The translations under genes and the position numbers were made by a program. A DNA stretch of 22,813 nucleotides, taken from Treponema sp. (lineage in GTDB: Bacteria; Spirochaetota; Spirochaetia; Treponematales; Breznakiellaceae). The notes beneath the pieces were generated by a model. The model worked only from the letters and a program-made list of their open reading frames with translations. It made no database searches and was not told the DNA's origin. This document shows positions 1-6,074 of this stretch, one piece after another. The stretch's first letter is position 1. Each line of letters starts with the position of its first letter. The DNA lies in assembly GCA_009786715.1 (NCBI GenBank), contig WQRN01000020.1, positions 1 to 22,813 on the forward strand, given 5' to 3'.

Positions 1-81
1 GCAGGATTTTAAAGCCGGGGATTTCGTTTTGGTCGTAATCTTCTGGCGACCGGAACGAACCAATTGGTTAATAGTTGGCAT
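1..81 (-). CDS. rpsL: Ribosomal protein S12, N-terminal 27 codons (cut by window edge)
   Basis: Read on the minus strand, the first 27 codons give MPTINQLVRSGRQ followed by KTKSPALKSC, the highly conserved start of bacterial ribosomal protein S12. S12 sits in the 30S decoding centre and is the usual target of streptomycin-resistance mutations, which lie further on and outside this window. The start is fixed by an AAGGAG ribosome binding site at 92-97, ten bases before the ATG at 81. The gene has its own promoter at 179-207, and in most bacteria it would head an rpsL-rpsG-fusA operon continuing to the left. The plus-strand reading frame over the same bases (2-172) is a shadow. Confidence 0.95.
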   Translation of the reverse strand, partial: MPTINQLVRSGRQKITTKTKSPALKSC

Positions 82-147
82 TCGTCAAAAACTCCTTACG
101 CAATCTTGGAACCCATGGTCCCTTGAGACAGTCTTAGACAATCTCCT

Positions 148-169
148 CCCCTTAGGAAAAATAAAGGGG
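148..169 (-). promoter_or_regulatory. Stem-loop in the rpsL leader
   Basis: CCCCTT at 148-153 pairs with AAGGGG at 164-169 around a ten-base loop. It falls at the very 5' end of the predicted rpsL leader, where it could affect mRNA stability or take part in ribosomal-protein feedback. No T run follows, so it is not an intrinsic terminator. Any function is inferred. Confidence 0.3.
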
Positions 170-178
170 TGAAATCAA

Positions 179-207
179 AATCTATATAAAACGTAAAAAA
201 ATGTCAA
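179..207 (-). promoter_or_regulatory. Sigma70-type promoter for rpsL
   Basis: On the minus strand there is a perfect TTGACA (202-207), a 17-base spacer and TAGATT (179-184, four of six matches to TATAAT). Transcription would start near 172, giving a leader of about 90 bases before the rpsL ATG. It lies back to back with the toxin-antitoxin promoter at 241-269. Confidence 0.6.
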
Positions 208-240
208 GTAGTGAACCGAAAAAATCAAATATAAATTCTC

Positions 241-269
241 TTGACAGGTGTTTACAATGTGTATACAAT
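241..269 (+). promoter_or_regulatory. Promoter and probable operator of the toxin-antitoxin pair
   Basis: TTGACA (241-246), a 17-base spacer and TACAAT (264-269) form a near-consensus sigma70 promoter, with a start expected near 276. Two direct repeats, TTTACAAT (251-258) and TATACAAT (262-269), lie 11 bp apart, about one helical turn, and the 8-bp palindrome TGTATACA (260-267) overlaps the -10. AbrB/MazE-type antitoxins commonly bind repeats over their own promoter, so autorepression is likely but inferred. Confidence 0.7.
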
Positions 270-288
270 AAAAACAGGAGATGTTTTT

Positions 289-516
289 ATGTTAAAAAGA
301 CTAATACAGCATGGAAATAGTGTTGCTTTAGTGATAGATAAGCCAATAATGGAAATGTTAAATATTACAAATGAAACCTCTTTTGAATTGACTACTGACG
401 GGAAAAATATTATTTTATCACCTCAAAATGATCTATCCCGGGAAAGTAATATTATAAATTCACTGGAAAAAATAAATAAAAAATACGGTGCTGTCCTTAA
501 AAAGCTCGGTGAATAA
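289..516 (+). CDS. AbrB/MazE-type antitoxin (SpoVT-AbrB domain)
   Basis: This 75-residue protein has the swapped-hairpin AbrB N-terminus (MLKRLIQHGNSVALVIDKP, then a hydrophobic MEML segment) followed by a charged C-terminal tail (about 50-75) of the kind that wraps and neutralises a toxin. The reading frame is open back to 241, but the ATG at 289 is preferred. It has AGGAG at 276-280 eight bases before it, the AbrB fold starts there, and the earlier codons lie inside the promoter. The next gene encodes a Doc-type toxin and starts within four bases of this stop. It probably represses its own promoter at 241-269. The identification of domain and partner is firm, but no specific named system is recognised. 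Confidence 0.85.
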   Translation: MLKRLIQHGNSVALVIDKPIMEMLNITNETSFELTTDGKNIILSPQNDLSRESNIINSLEKINKKYGAVLKKLGE

Positions 517-517
517 A

Positions 518-904
518 GTGATTAATTTTTTAACATTATCTGAAGTTTTACAGATACTGGAAAACCAGGTTAGAAATTACGGCGGTGCTTACGGCGTCAG
601 AGATATGCATTTATTAAGTTCAGCCGTTTATATGCCTGAATCCAGCTTTGGCGGAAATTATCTGCACGAAACGATCCCCGCTATGGCGGCGGCTTATGCA
701 TTTCATCTTTGTCAAAATCATCCTTTTATAGACGGAAATAAAAGAGCCGCACTGGCATCTTCTCTGGTTTTTCTGGATTTAAACGGATATGACTTTATAT
801 GTAATGATGATGTTTTATATAACGAAATAATGGATGTCGCAAAAGGCGATGTTAAAAAAGAAGATTTGATTAAATTCTACGAAAAATATTCAAAAGAACG
901 GTGA
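518..904 (+). CDS. doc: Doc/Fic-family toxin (death-on-curing type)
   Basis: This Doc-like protein of 128 residues carries the Fic/Doc core HPFIDGNKR at residues 68-76. The His is the catalytic base, and the DxNKR-type arm is the Doc rather than AMPylating-Fic (GNGR) form. Doc of phage P1 phosphorylates EF-Tu and blocks translation, and the same activity is inferred here. The preceding GGAYGVRD and the helix around 50-67 also fit the family. I chose the GTG at 518 because VINFLTLSEVL matches the usual Doc N-terminus. In-frame GTGs at 509 and 488 would overlap the antitoxin gene. No strong ribosome site is visible, so translation is probably coupled to the antitoxin. Classic Doc pairs with Phd, whereas here the partner is AbrB-type. 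The pair is AT-rich and accessory in character. Confidence 0.88.
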   Translation: MINFLTLSEVLQILENQVRNYGGAYGVRDMHLLSSAVYMPESSFGGNYLHETIPAMAAAYAFHLCQNHPFIDGNKRAALASSLVFLDLNGYDFICNDDVLYNEIMDVAKGDVKKEDLIKFYEKYSKER

Positions 905-925
905 TAATTGGTATAAACCAAGTAG

Positions 926-955
926 TTGTAAAAATCCTTTAATAAAGTGTATTAT
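926..955 (+). promoter_or_regulatory. Promoter placing the start at the ATG of the deacetylase gene
   Basis: TTGTAA (926-931), an 18-base spacer and TATTAT (950-955) lie just before the ATG at 963. A start seven bases after the -10 falls at about 962, leaving no leader. No Shine-Dalgarno sequence is present. The -35 matches four of six consensus bases, so confidence is moderate. Confidence 0.45.
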
Positions 956-962
956 AGAAATT

Positions 963-2048
963 ATGACGATCAAGCGATGCATCGTGGTCTTTTTTTCACT
1001 TCCTTTATTAATTTTTTCATGCGTTAACAGTAATACTGTTAAAACTTCAGATAGTTATAATTTGAATAATCAGATTCAGGAAGCGGAAGCGAAAATGGTT
1101 CTTTATGAAGGGCCGCCTATGCATATATTTTTTCACCCGCTTGTCGCAAGGCCTGAGACGGCTTTCAGGAGCAGGTATAAAGAGCATTTCTTGGAATGGT
1201 ATGTTACGGCATCTGAATACAGAAAAATCCTTGATGTGCTTTATGCCGGTAATTATGCGCTGGTTGATATAAACGAAGTATATGAAGTTGTTAATGCGGA
1301 AAACCGCGTCAGGGTCGTTTATAAAAAGCTTTTTGTCCCGGAAGGGAAAAAACCGATGATTATTTCTATCGACGATTTGAGCTATTATGATATTGTCAGA
1401 AGAAACGCGTCTGTGCATAAGCTTGTAATTGATAATAACGGAAATATCGCGGCGTGGACGGATAATAAAAACGGAGGCGAAATTTCCTACGATCTGGATG
1501 TTGTGACATATCTTGAAGAATTTATTAAAAAACATCCTGATTTTTCAATCCGCGGCGCAAGAGGCATTATCGCGCTTACAGGTTTTGAGGGCGTGCTGGG
1601 TTACGCGACACATAAAATTAACAGCGCGGGATACGAAGAAGAAAAACAAAAGGCAGCCTTAGTTGTGAATAAATTAAAACAGTTAGGATGGCGTTTCGCG
1701 TCGCACAGCTGGGGGCATCCGCATCTGCCTGAAATTTCTACAGAACAATTTACCGCGGACGCTAATCGCTGGGACAGAGAAGTCCGCCCCATTTTAGGCG
1801 ATACAAATCTTTATATTTACCCGTACGGCGAGGGCGTTGAAAGAAACGAAGAAAAACACAGAATTTTACGTGAAAAAAATTTTAATGTATTTTTCGGAGT
1901 GGGAAGCGGCACCGGACACATAGAAGGGAGGAACTATATTTATTTTGACAGAAGAAATATTGACGGCGTTTATTTCAGAATATATAAAAACAGAAAAGAC
2001 AGGCTTTTTAATATAGAAAATATCATTGACGCGGCGCGGCCGGAGTAG
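963..2048 (+). CDS. Polysaccharide-deacetylase (NodB-fold) lipoprotein
   Basis: A signal peptide with lipobox LIFSC marks lipidation at Cys20, so the protein is likely anchored facing the periplasm or cell surface. Three motifs of carbohydrate esterase family 4 appear in order: SIDDLS at 135-140 (catalytic and metal Asp), SHSWGH at 247-252 (the H-x3-H metal pair) and YIYPYGE at 284-290. The family removes N-acetyl or O-acetyl groups from polysaccharides such as peptidoglycan, chitin or xylan, and the substrate here is unknown. At 361 residues it is longer than a minimal NodB domain because of about 100 residues before motif 1 and an insert between motifs 1 and 2. It converges on the GH43 gene with only 15 bases between stops. 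The ATG at 963 has no ribosome site and sits at the predicted transcription start. Confidence 0.8.
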   Translation: MTIKRCIVVFFSLPLLIFSCVNSNTVKTSDSYNLNNQIQEAEAKMVLYEGPPMHIFFHPLVARPETAFRSRYKEHFLEWYVTASEYRKILDVLYAGNYALVDINEVYEVVNAENRVRVVYKKLFVPEGKKPMIISIDDLSYYDIVRRNASVHKLVIDNNGNIAAWTDNKNGGEISYDLDVVTYLEEFIKKHPDFSIRGARGIIALTGFEGVLGYATHKINSAGYEEEKQKAALVVNKLKQLGWRFASHSWGHPHLPEISTEQFTADANRWDREVRPILGDTNLYIYPYGEGVERNEEKHRILREKNFNVFFGVGSGTGHIEGRNYIYFDRRNIDGVYFRIYKNRKDRLFNIENIIDAARPE

Positions 2049-2063
2049 ACAGCGCTAAATCTG

Positions 2064-3134
2064 TTATCTCGCGCCGTTTATTCTTTGGATTGAGCCGTCT
2101 GGCAGATGTATTAATTCCGTTACTTTCATGCTGCGCAGGTGATCTACCCCGCCTGACGGGCGGGAATCGTGATAAAAAAGATACCATTTTCCTTTGTACT
2201 CAACTATTGAATGATGAGTTGTCCAGCCGGAAACCGGCGTTAAAATAATGCCCTGATATGTAAATGGACCGTAGGGATTATCGCCTGTCGCGTAACACAG
2301 ATAATGAGTATCACCCGTTGAATAGGAAAAATAATAAACGCCGTTGTATTTATGCATCCATGAAGCTTCAAAAAAGCGTTTATCGGCGCTGATATCGGAA
2401 AGAGGACGGCCGTTATTGCCGAGAATCTTTACCTCTCTGGGGCTTTCGGCAAACTGCAGCATGTCATCGCTCAGTTTGGCTATTCGCGGCGAAGCGGCTT
2501 CGCCTGTGCTTTCCCTGCCAGATGCTTTATAAGTGTTACCGTCATAAAATTGAAGCTGTCCGCCCCAGATTCCGCCGAAGTACATATAATAATTGCCGTC
2601 TTCTTCGAATACGCACGGGTCAATGCTGTAGCTTCCCTTTATCGGCTCAGGCTGAGAAATAAAAGGACCTTCTGGTTTTTCCGCAACGGCAACGCCAATA
2701 CGGAAAATATTACTTTTGTCTCTTGCGGGAAAATACATATAATATTTACCGTCTTTGTGAGCCACATCGTTATCCCACAACTGCCCTCTTGCCCAGGGAA
2801 TATCGGCAAGAGCCAGAACAACGCCGTGATCTGTTACTTCTCCGTTGAATACATCATCAAGTGAAAAAACATGATAATCTACCATATCGTACGCGCCGCC
2901 GTCCTGACTGCCGCTTCCGTAACCGCCGGATCTTCTGTCGTGAGACGGATAGATATACAATCTTCCGTTGAATACATGAGCGGCAGGATCCGCCATAAAA
3001 ACGCCGGGAGATAAATATCTTGGTCTGGGACTGTCAGACGCAGGAGAGCCGGCGCATGAAAACACGGCGGCACAGACGGAGATAATAGCAGCGAAGCCGA
3101 GCCATTTAAAAATAAACCGCGTTAAAAATTTCAT
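2064..3134 (-). CDS. GH43-type glycoside hydrolase lipoprotein (arabinofuranosidase/xylosidase-like)
   Basis: This is a 356-residue lipoprotein with a hydrophobic signal segment and lipobox VFSC (Cys27). Five-bladed propeller features of GH43 follow: MADPAAHVF with the putative base Asp49, YSIDPCVF with the pKa-modulating Asp172, and FFEASWMHKYNG with the putative acid Glu256. A late HHSIVEYKGKWYLFYH element fits the family. GH43 enzymes mostly release arabinose or xylose from plant hemicellulose, consistent with a gut or plant-degrading host. The ATG at 3134 gives a normal signal peptide and lies two bases after the stop of the upstream gene. An in-frame ATG at 3152 would add six residues and overlap that gene. 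Neither has a clear ribosome site, so translational coupling is likely. Confidence 0.85.
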   Translation of the reverse strand: MKFLTRFIFKWLGFAAIISVCAAVFSCAGSPASDSPRPRYLSPGVFMADPAAHVFNGRLYIYPSHDRRSGGYGSGSQDGGAYDMVDYHVFSLDDVFNGEVTDHGVVLALADIPWARGQLWDNDVAHKDGKYYMYFPARDKSNIFRIGVAVAEKPEGPFISQPEPIKGSYSIDPCVFEEDGNYYMYFGGIWGGQLQFYDGNTYKASGRESTGEAASPRIAKLSDDMLQFAESPREVKILGNNGRPLSDISADKRFFEASWMHKYNGVYYFSYSTGDTHYLCYATGDNPYGPFTYQGIILTPVSGWTTHHSIVEYKGKWYLFYHDSRPSGGVDHLRSMKVTELIHLPDGSIQRINGAR

Positions 3135-3136
3135 AG

Positions 3137-3400
3137 CTACTTTATAACACATTGTACAACAATATCATCTGCAGGAATATTGAATCTTCTTGCATAATTC
3201 AAAAGAGCAGTTATTCCAATGCAATGATAGGTTCCTTTTATATAAATTATAAATCCGGCAATTCTGGCCGAATCTGTAAATTCAAAAGTAGTTATATAAT
3301 TATCTGTTGTTACTTTATCCAATTTCCATATTTTTCTGGTAAAAATGCCTTTGTTAAAAAGCGCGTTTATAACGCAGTCCGCATCAAGAAAATCATCCAT
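3137..3400 (-). CDS. Unrecognised 87-residue protein coupled to its neighbours
   Basis: I do not recognise this protein. It starts MDDFLDADCVINALF and has a central FEFTDSARIAGFIIYIKG stretch with alternating hydrophobic residues, then a helix-like NYARRFNIPADDI and a short beta-like tail. There is no signal peptide, so it is probably cytoplasmic. Its ATG shares one base with the stop of the upstream gene (TAATG), and its own stop lies two bases before the preferred GH43 start. This makes translation of all three coupled and argues that the frame is real. A two-gene regulatory or toxin-antitoxin-like module is one possibility, but no toxin motif is visible. Confidence 0.65.
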   Translation of the reverse strand: MDDFLDADCVINALFNKGIFTRKIWKLDKVTTDNYITTFEFTDSARIAGFIIYIKGTYHCIGITALLNYARRFNIPADDIVVQCVIK

Positions 3401-3915
3401 TAAGCGGCCTCAAGGGTTCTGTATTCATAACTTAAAGAAATACTCTCCGGTATTTTATTCCTAAGCGCGGAATACACAGCCTCGGCATCATGTTTTGCAA
3501 TTTCAAAAATTATTTTCTTAACAGATTCATCCATGGTTTCTTTTATTGCGGCTACCCAATGGCGATCCAGATTATGGCTCATGTCTCGTTTACTTCTTGA
3601 AAGTTCAACTTCCAATTTTCGATATTCACGCCAATAATCCTCCATGGCATTTGAATCCACAATTTCTTTAAGCTCGTCATGCCCGCGCCTGTTCATCATG
3701 ATTTCCATAATGTAATTAACTGTGAGATGAGCCAAAGCTTCAGCGGCTTCTTTTATTGAACTGCCGATAGAATCAAGCGTAAGTTCTAAATTGGTTACCT
3801 CAAATAATCCTGACGCGGTTTTATTTACAATAAAGTGAGTATGAGGAATATTCCATGAAAACCCCGGTGTTTCAAACACTATTTTACCAATAGCAATGAA
3901 ATGTTTATTTTCCAT
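3400..3915 (-). CDS. Unrecognised 171-residue protein, first gene of a coupled unit
   Basis: No family is recognised with confidence. Residues 24-70 read as strand-strand-helix: FIVNKTASGLFEVTNLEL, then TLDSIGSSIKEAAEALAHL and a helix. This vaguely resembles the HicB-type partial RNase H fold, but that is only a shape impression. The rest (about 78-160) is strongly helical and charged (DYWREYRKLEVELSRSK), possibly coiled. There is no signal peptide. AGAGGT at 3923-3928 lies seven bases before the ATG, and a promoter is visible at 3978-4006. The stop overlaps the next start by one base. It is AT-rich compared with the ileS region, which fits an accessory module. Confidence 0.7.
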   Translation of the reverse strand: MENKHFIAIGKIVFETPGFSWNIPHTHFIVNKTASGLFEVTNLELTLDSIGSSIKEAAEALAHLTVNYIMEIMMNRRGHDELKEIVDSNAMEDYWREYRKLEVELSRSKRDMSHNLDRHWVAAIKETMDESVKKIIFEIAKHDAEAVYSALRNKIPESISLSYEYRTLEAA

Positions 3916-3977
3916 AAAATCTACCTCTATTTTTTAACCCATAATTCTCTGTATAAAGAGAAAATCGCTCTGTCTAT

Positions 3978-4006
3978 ATTATCGCATATATGATTCTTCA
4001 TGCCAA
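3978..4006 (-). promoter_or_regulatory. Promoter of the 171-residue/87-residue/GH43 unit
   Basis: On the minus strand TTGGCA (4001-4006) and GATAAT (3978-3983) are separated by 17 bases, each with five of six consensus matches. Transcription would start near 3971, giving a leader of about 55 bases. It faces away from the lipoprotein promoter at 4101-4129. Confidence 0.6.
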
Positions 4007-4025
4007 GTGAATAATTAACGCAAAA

Positions 4026-4049
4026 AAATCAATATAAATCAATATTGAT
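4026..4049. repeat. Tandem 10-bp repeat ending in a 12-bp palindrome, in a 290-base AT-rich spacer
   Basis: AAATCAATAT occurs twice head to tail with no mismatch (4026-4035 and 4036-4045). The second copy runs into the perfect palindrome ATCAATATTGAT (4038-4049). A further palindrome, ATATTAATAT, lies at 4073-4082. The whole spacer 3916-4205 has no gene and holds two divergent promoters with these repeats between their -35 boxes. The spacing of one helical turn suggests an operator, but low-complexity AT sequence is an alternative. Confidence 0.5.
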
Positions 4050-4100
4050 GTTAAATTAATAATATACAAAATATATTAATATTATACATTAAAAAATTTC

Positions 4101-4129
4101 TTGACAAGTGGGAGGGTGGGATATACGAT
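4101..4129 (+). promoter_or_regulatory. Promoter of the duplicated-domain lipoprotein
   Basis: A perfect TTGACA (4101-4106), a 17-base spacer that is unusually G-rich (GGGAGGGTGGG) and TACGAT (4124-4129, four of six). A start near 4136 would give a leader of about 70 bases ending in AAAGGAG at 4194-4200. Confidence 0.55.
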
Positions 4130-4205
4130 TAATTATCTTTTAAAAATGCTATTTGTTTAAATATAAACCGTAGCTTTTTAAGACAAAAAATCAAAAGGAG
4201 ATTTT

Positions 4206-5327
4206 ATGAAAACGAAGAGAAAATTTGGATGGTGCATACCTCTGTTGATATGCGCCCTTCTAATCGGATTTGCCGCTTGTGATCCGGAAGAAAATAATGG
4301 CGGCGGCGATGACGACGGAGACAGCAGCGAGCTCCCAAGTTCAAGCGGAACAAACGAGTTTTTAGGAAAAACATTGTATTTGGATTATGGGACAAAAGCC
4401 GAGTTTGCAAACAGCGGAACCACATTTACCGGGTATGATTATGACTTTAGTGGTGAAGTTTGGAAAAAAAATAGCGAAGGTTCATACAGCTACAACAGCG
4501 GTAATAAAACAATTTCCATCGTTATAGATTCCATGTTTATAGGTGGAACAAAATATAATAAAACTCAATATGCAGATGCTATGATGGCAGAATGGGACGC
4601 GAGCCTTGCTGATATTAGAGCAAATTTCGACGCTTACCTGCGAGGAATGCTATTTTATGACTTTTCTGAAGAATTATATGATGAAATATCCAGTGCTTAT
4701 TCTGACATTTATGGAGATGATTTTGATTATGATACTTGGAGCGAATTCCTATTATTTTGGGTTGAAGAATATTATGCAACTGAATTTACAGCTTATATTA
4801 ACGCTTATAAAAGTGAAAATGGTATAACAGACGCCGATAGCTTCATTTTGGCTGAGCTGCGAAGAATAGGTGCAAATTTTAACAGTATTAGCGAGTATAG
4901 AGCAGCAGTGCGTAATCAATACTTGGACGCATTTAATACGAGAACATACGAATACCAACTTACAGCCGATAATCAAATACTGGTTCAGGAAAAATTACCG
5001 TCAAATAGAGGTACTGACGAATTGAAAGGAAAAACATTTGTATATGATGACTATGACGATTATAAAATCACTTTTTCGGCAGACGGCACTTTTAGCGCAA
5101 GTATTGATTCAGTAGTAACCGAAACCGGTAAATATGCTTATGATTCCACTGCTAAAAAAGTGTGGTTACAGCCAACTACAAGAAGCGGCGCAACAATAAG
5201 CCAATATTATACCGACAGTTATGGAGGAACTCCATCTAATAAGGCCGCAGATGCAAACAGTACATTTAGAATAGCGGTTTACTCCTATTCATTAACTCCC
5301 AACAAAATAAGCGACAGCTACTTTTAA
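4206..5327 (+). CDS. Putative lipoprotein with an internally duplicated domain
   Basis: This is a 373-residue protein with a basic N-terminus, a hydrophobic core and lipobox GFAAC (Cys25), followed by a flexible acidic, Gly/Asp/Ser-rich linker (26-48). Two copies of one small beta-rich unit are visible. The first starts GTNEFLGKTLYLD at about residue 49 and the second GTDELKGKTFVYD at about 269. Each is followed by a TF strand and a GSYSYNSG or GKYAYDST turn about 40-60 residues on. Between them (about 115-245) lies a helical acidic insert. AAAGGAG five bases before the ATG fixes the start. It has its own promoter and ends at a strong terminator, so it is a single-gene unit. Location is probably the outer or periplasmic leaflet, and the function is unknown. 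Confidence 0.8.
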   Translation: MKTKRKFGWCIPLLICALLIGFAACDPEENNGGGDDDGDSSELPSSSGTNEFLGKTLYLDYGTKAEFANSGTTFTGYDYDFSGEVWKKNSEGSYSYNSGNKTISIVIDSMFIGGTKYNKTQYADAMMAEWDASLADIRANFDAYLRGMLFYDFSEELYDEISSAYSDIYGDDFDYDTWSEFLLFWVEEYYATEFTAYINAYKSENGITDADSFILAELRRIGANFNSISEYRAAVRNQYLDAFNTRTYEYQLTADNQILVQEKLPSNRGTDELKGKTFVYDDYDDYKITFSADGTFSASIDSVVTETGKYAYDSTAKKVWLQPTTRSGATISQYYTDSYGGTPSNKAADANSTFRIAVYSYSLTPNKISDSYF

Positions 5328-5348
5328 TCATTTATAAAACTATACTTG

Positions 5349-5381
5349 AAAAAGGGTTCCTCATCCGGGGAACCTTTTTTT
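5349..5381. terminator. Intrinsic terminator, probably bidirectional
   Basis: GGTTCC (5355-5360) pairs with GGAACC (5369-5374), and flanking A and T runs extend the stem. Downstream there are seven T on the plus strand, and five T follow the stem on the minus strand. It therefore serves the lipoprotein ending at 5327 and the converging ileS unit whose last stop is at 5380. Confidence 0.85.
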
Positions 5382-5706
5382 ATCTTGTAATAAAATAAGA
5401 CAAAAACGCGATTACAAGGAAAAGAGCGAGAAACATGGTAATGTACGACCAGAAAGGAAGCGGCTCATGCCCGGAACGGGTTTTGACGCGGGGAGGTTTT
5501 AATACCGTATATTTGGACGGTTTGGACGCCGAAGCGGAATAGCCGCACATCGGGCAGCCGTTTTGAAACATCCTGTCCGGGCCTGAGTAACTGCAATTCG
5601 GGCAGCGGACAGAGACGAAATTCCTGCCGCAAAACGGGCAGACTTTTACGTCATCGCCTACTTCATTCTCGCAATTATCGCAATAAAAACGGGGTTTCTT
5701 TTTCAT
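5380..5706 (-). CDS. Membrane-anchored double zinc-ribbon protein
   Basis: A 108-residue protein with four CxxC pairs at residues 9-12, 23-26, 35-38 and 51-54, enough for two zinc ribbons. A basic linker follows, then one C-terminal hydrophobic segment (about 88-106) ending YFITR. The topology suggests a cytoplasmic zinc domain tethered by a tail anchor. Similar proteins are annotated only as zinc-ribbon domain proteins, and no function is known to me. The ATG at 5706 gives a compact N-terminus. A TTG at 5724, three bases after the FmdB stop, is an alternative start with six more residues. Neither has a clear ribosome site. It is the last gene of the ileS unit. Confidence 0.75.
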   Translation of the reverse strand: MKKKPRFYCDNCENEVGDDVKVCPFCGRNFVSVRCPNCSYSGPDRMFQNGCPMCGYSASASKPSKYTVLKPPRVKTRSGHEPLPFWSYITMFLALFLVIAFLSYFITR

Positions 5707-5727
5707 TGTATTAATTATCGGCAAATT

Positions 5728-6063
5728 TTACGCCGGACATTTCTCGGAACCGCCTGTAAGGTTCCCGCCGCTATTGTTTGGGCACCCGCTGCAGGGTGAA
5801 GCGGCAGGGGCGGTTTTATCAGATTTCTTTTCAGTTTTTGAAGCGGTTTGCGAAGACGCGCCGCAGCTTGTTCCCGCAGATTTTTTGCCTTTGTCGGTTA
5901 CGTAGAAACCAGAACCTTTAAAAATTACGCCGGAACCTCCGAGAATAAGGCGGCGGACTTCACTGCCGCATTCGGGGCATTTTTTTAATGGTTCATCGCT
6001 CATGGATTGAAAAACTTCAAAATTATGGGCGCAGCTTTTACATTCATATTCATAAGTAGGCAT
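5728..6063 (-). CDS. FmdB-family zinc-ribbon protein with Cys-rich tail
   Basis: The first 60 residues are a classic FmdB/CxxC regulatory domain: MPTYEYECKSC, the second pair CPEC at 29-32, then GSGFYVTDKG. The two pairs (8/11 and 29/32) would bind one zinc. The family is named from a putative regulator of formamidase, but its real role is unclear. After a low-complexity Ser/Thr/Lys/Ala linker the tail adds four more Cys (67, 91, 94, 109). A good GGAG lies seven bases before the ATG. It starts 11 bases after the upstream lipoprotein stop and precedes the other zinc-ribbon gene, so the two are co-transcribed. Confidence 0.88.
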   Translation of the reverse strand: MPTYEYECKSCAHNFEVFQSMSDEPLKKCPECGSEVRRLILGGSGVIFKGSGFYVTDKGKKSAGTSCGASSQTASKTEKKSDKTAPAASPCSGCPNNSGGNLTGGSEKCPA

Positions 6064-6074
6064 AGATACTCCAA

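Noticed and set aside
2..172. Open frame of 56 codons on the plus strand at the left edge
   Set aside because: The opposite strand encodes the unmistakable rpsL N-terminus with ribosome site and promoter, so this is an antisense shadow.
908..921. Terminator after the Doc gene
   Set aside because: TTGGT-ATAA-ACCAA is a five-base stem with no following T run, too weak to call.
1047..1535. 162-codon minus-strand frame inside the deacetylase gene
   Set aside because: It is antisense to a gene with three conserved catalytic motifs, has no ribosome site and has implausible composition.
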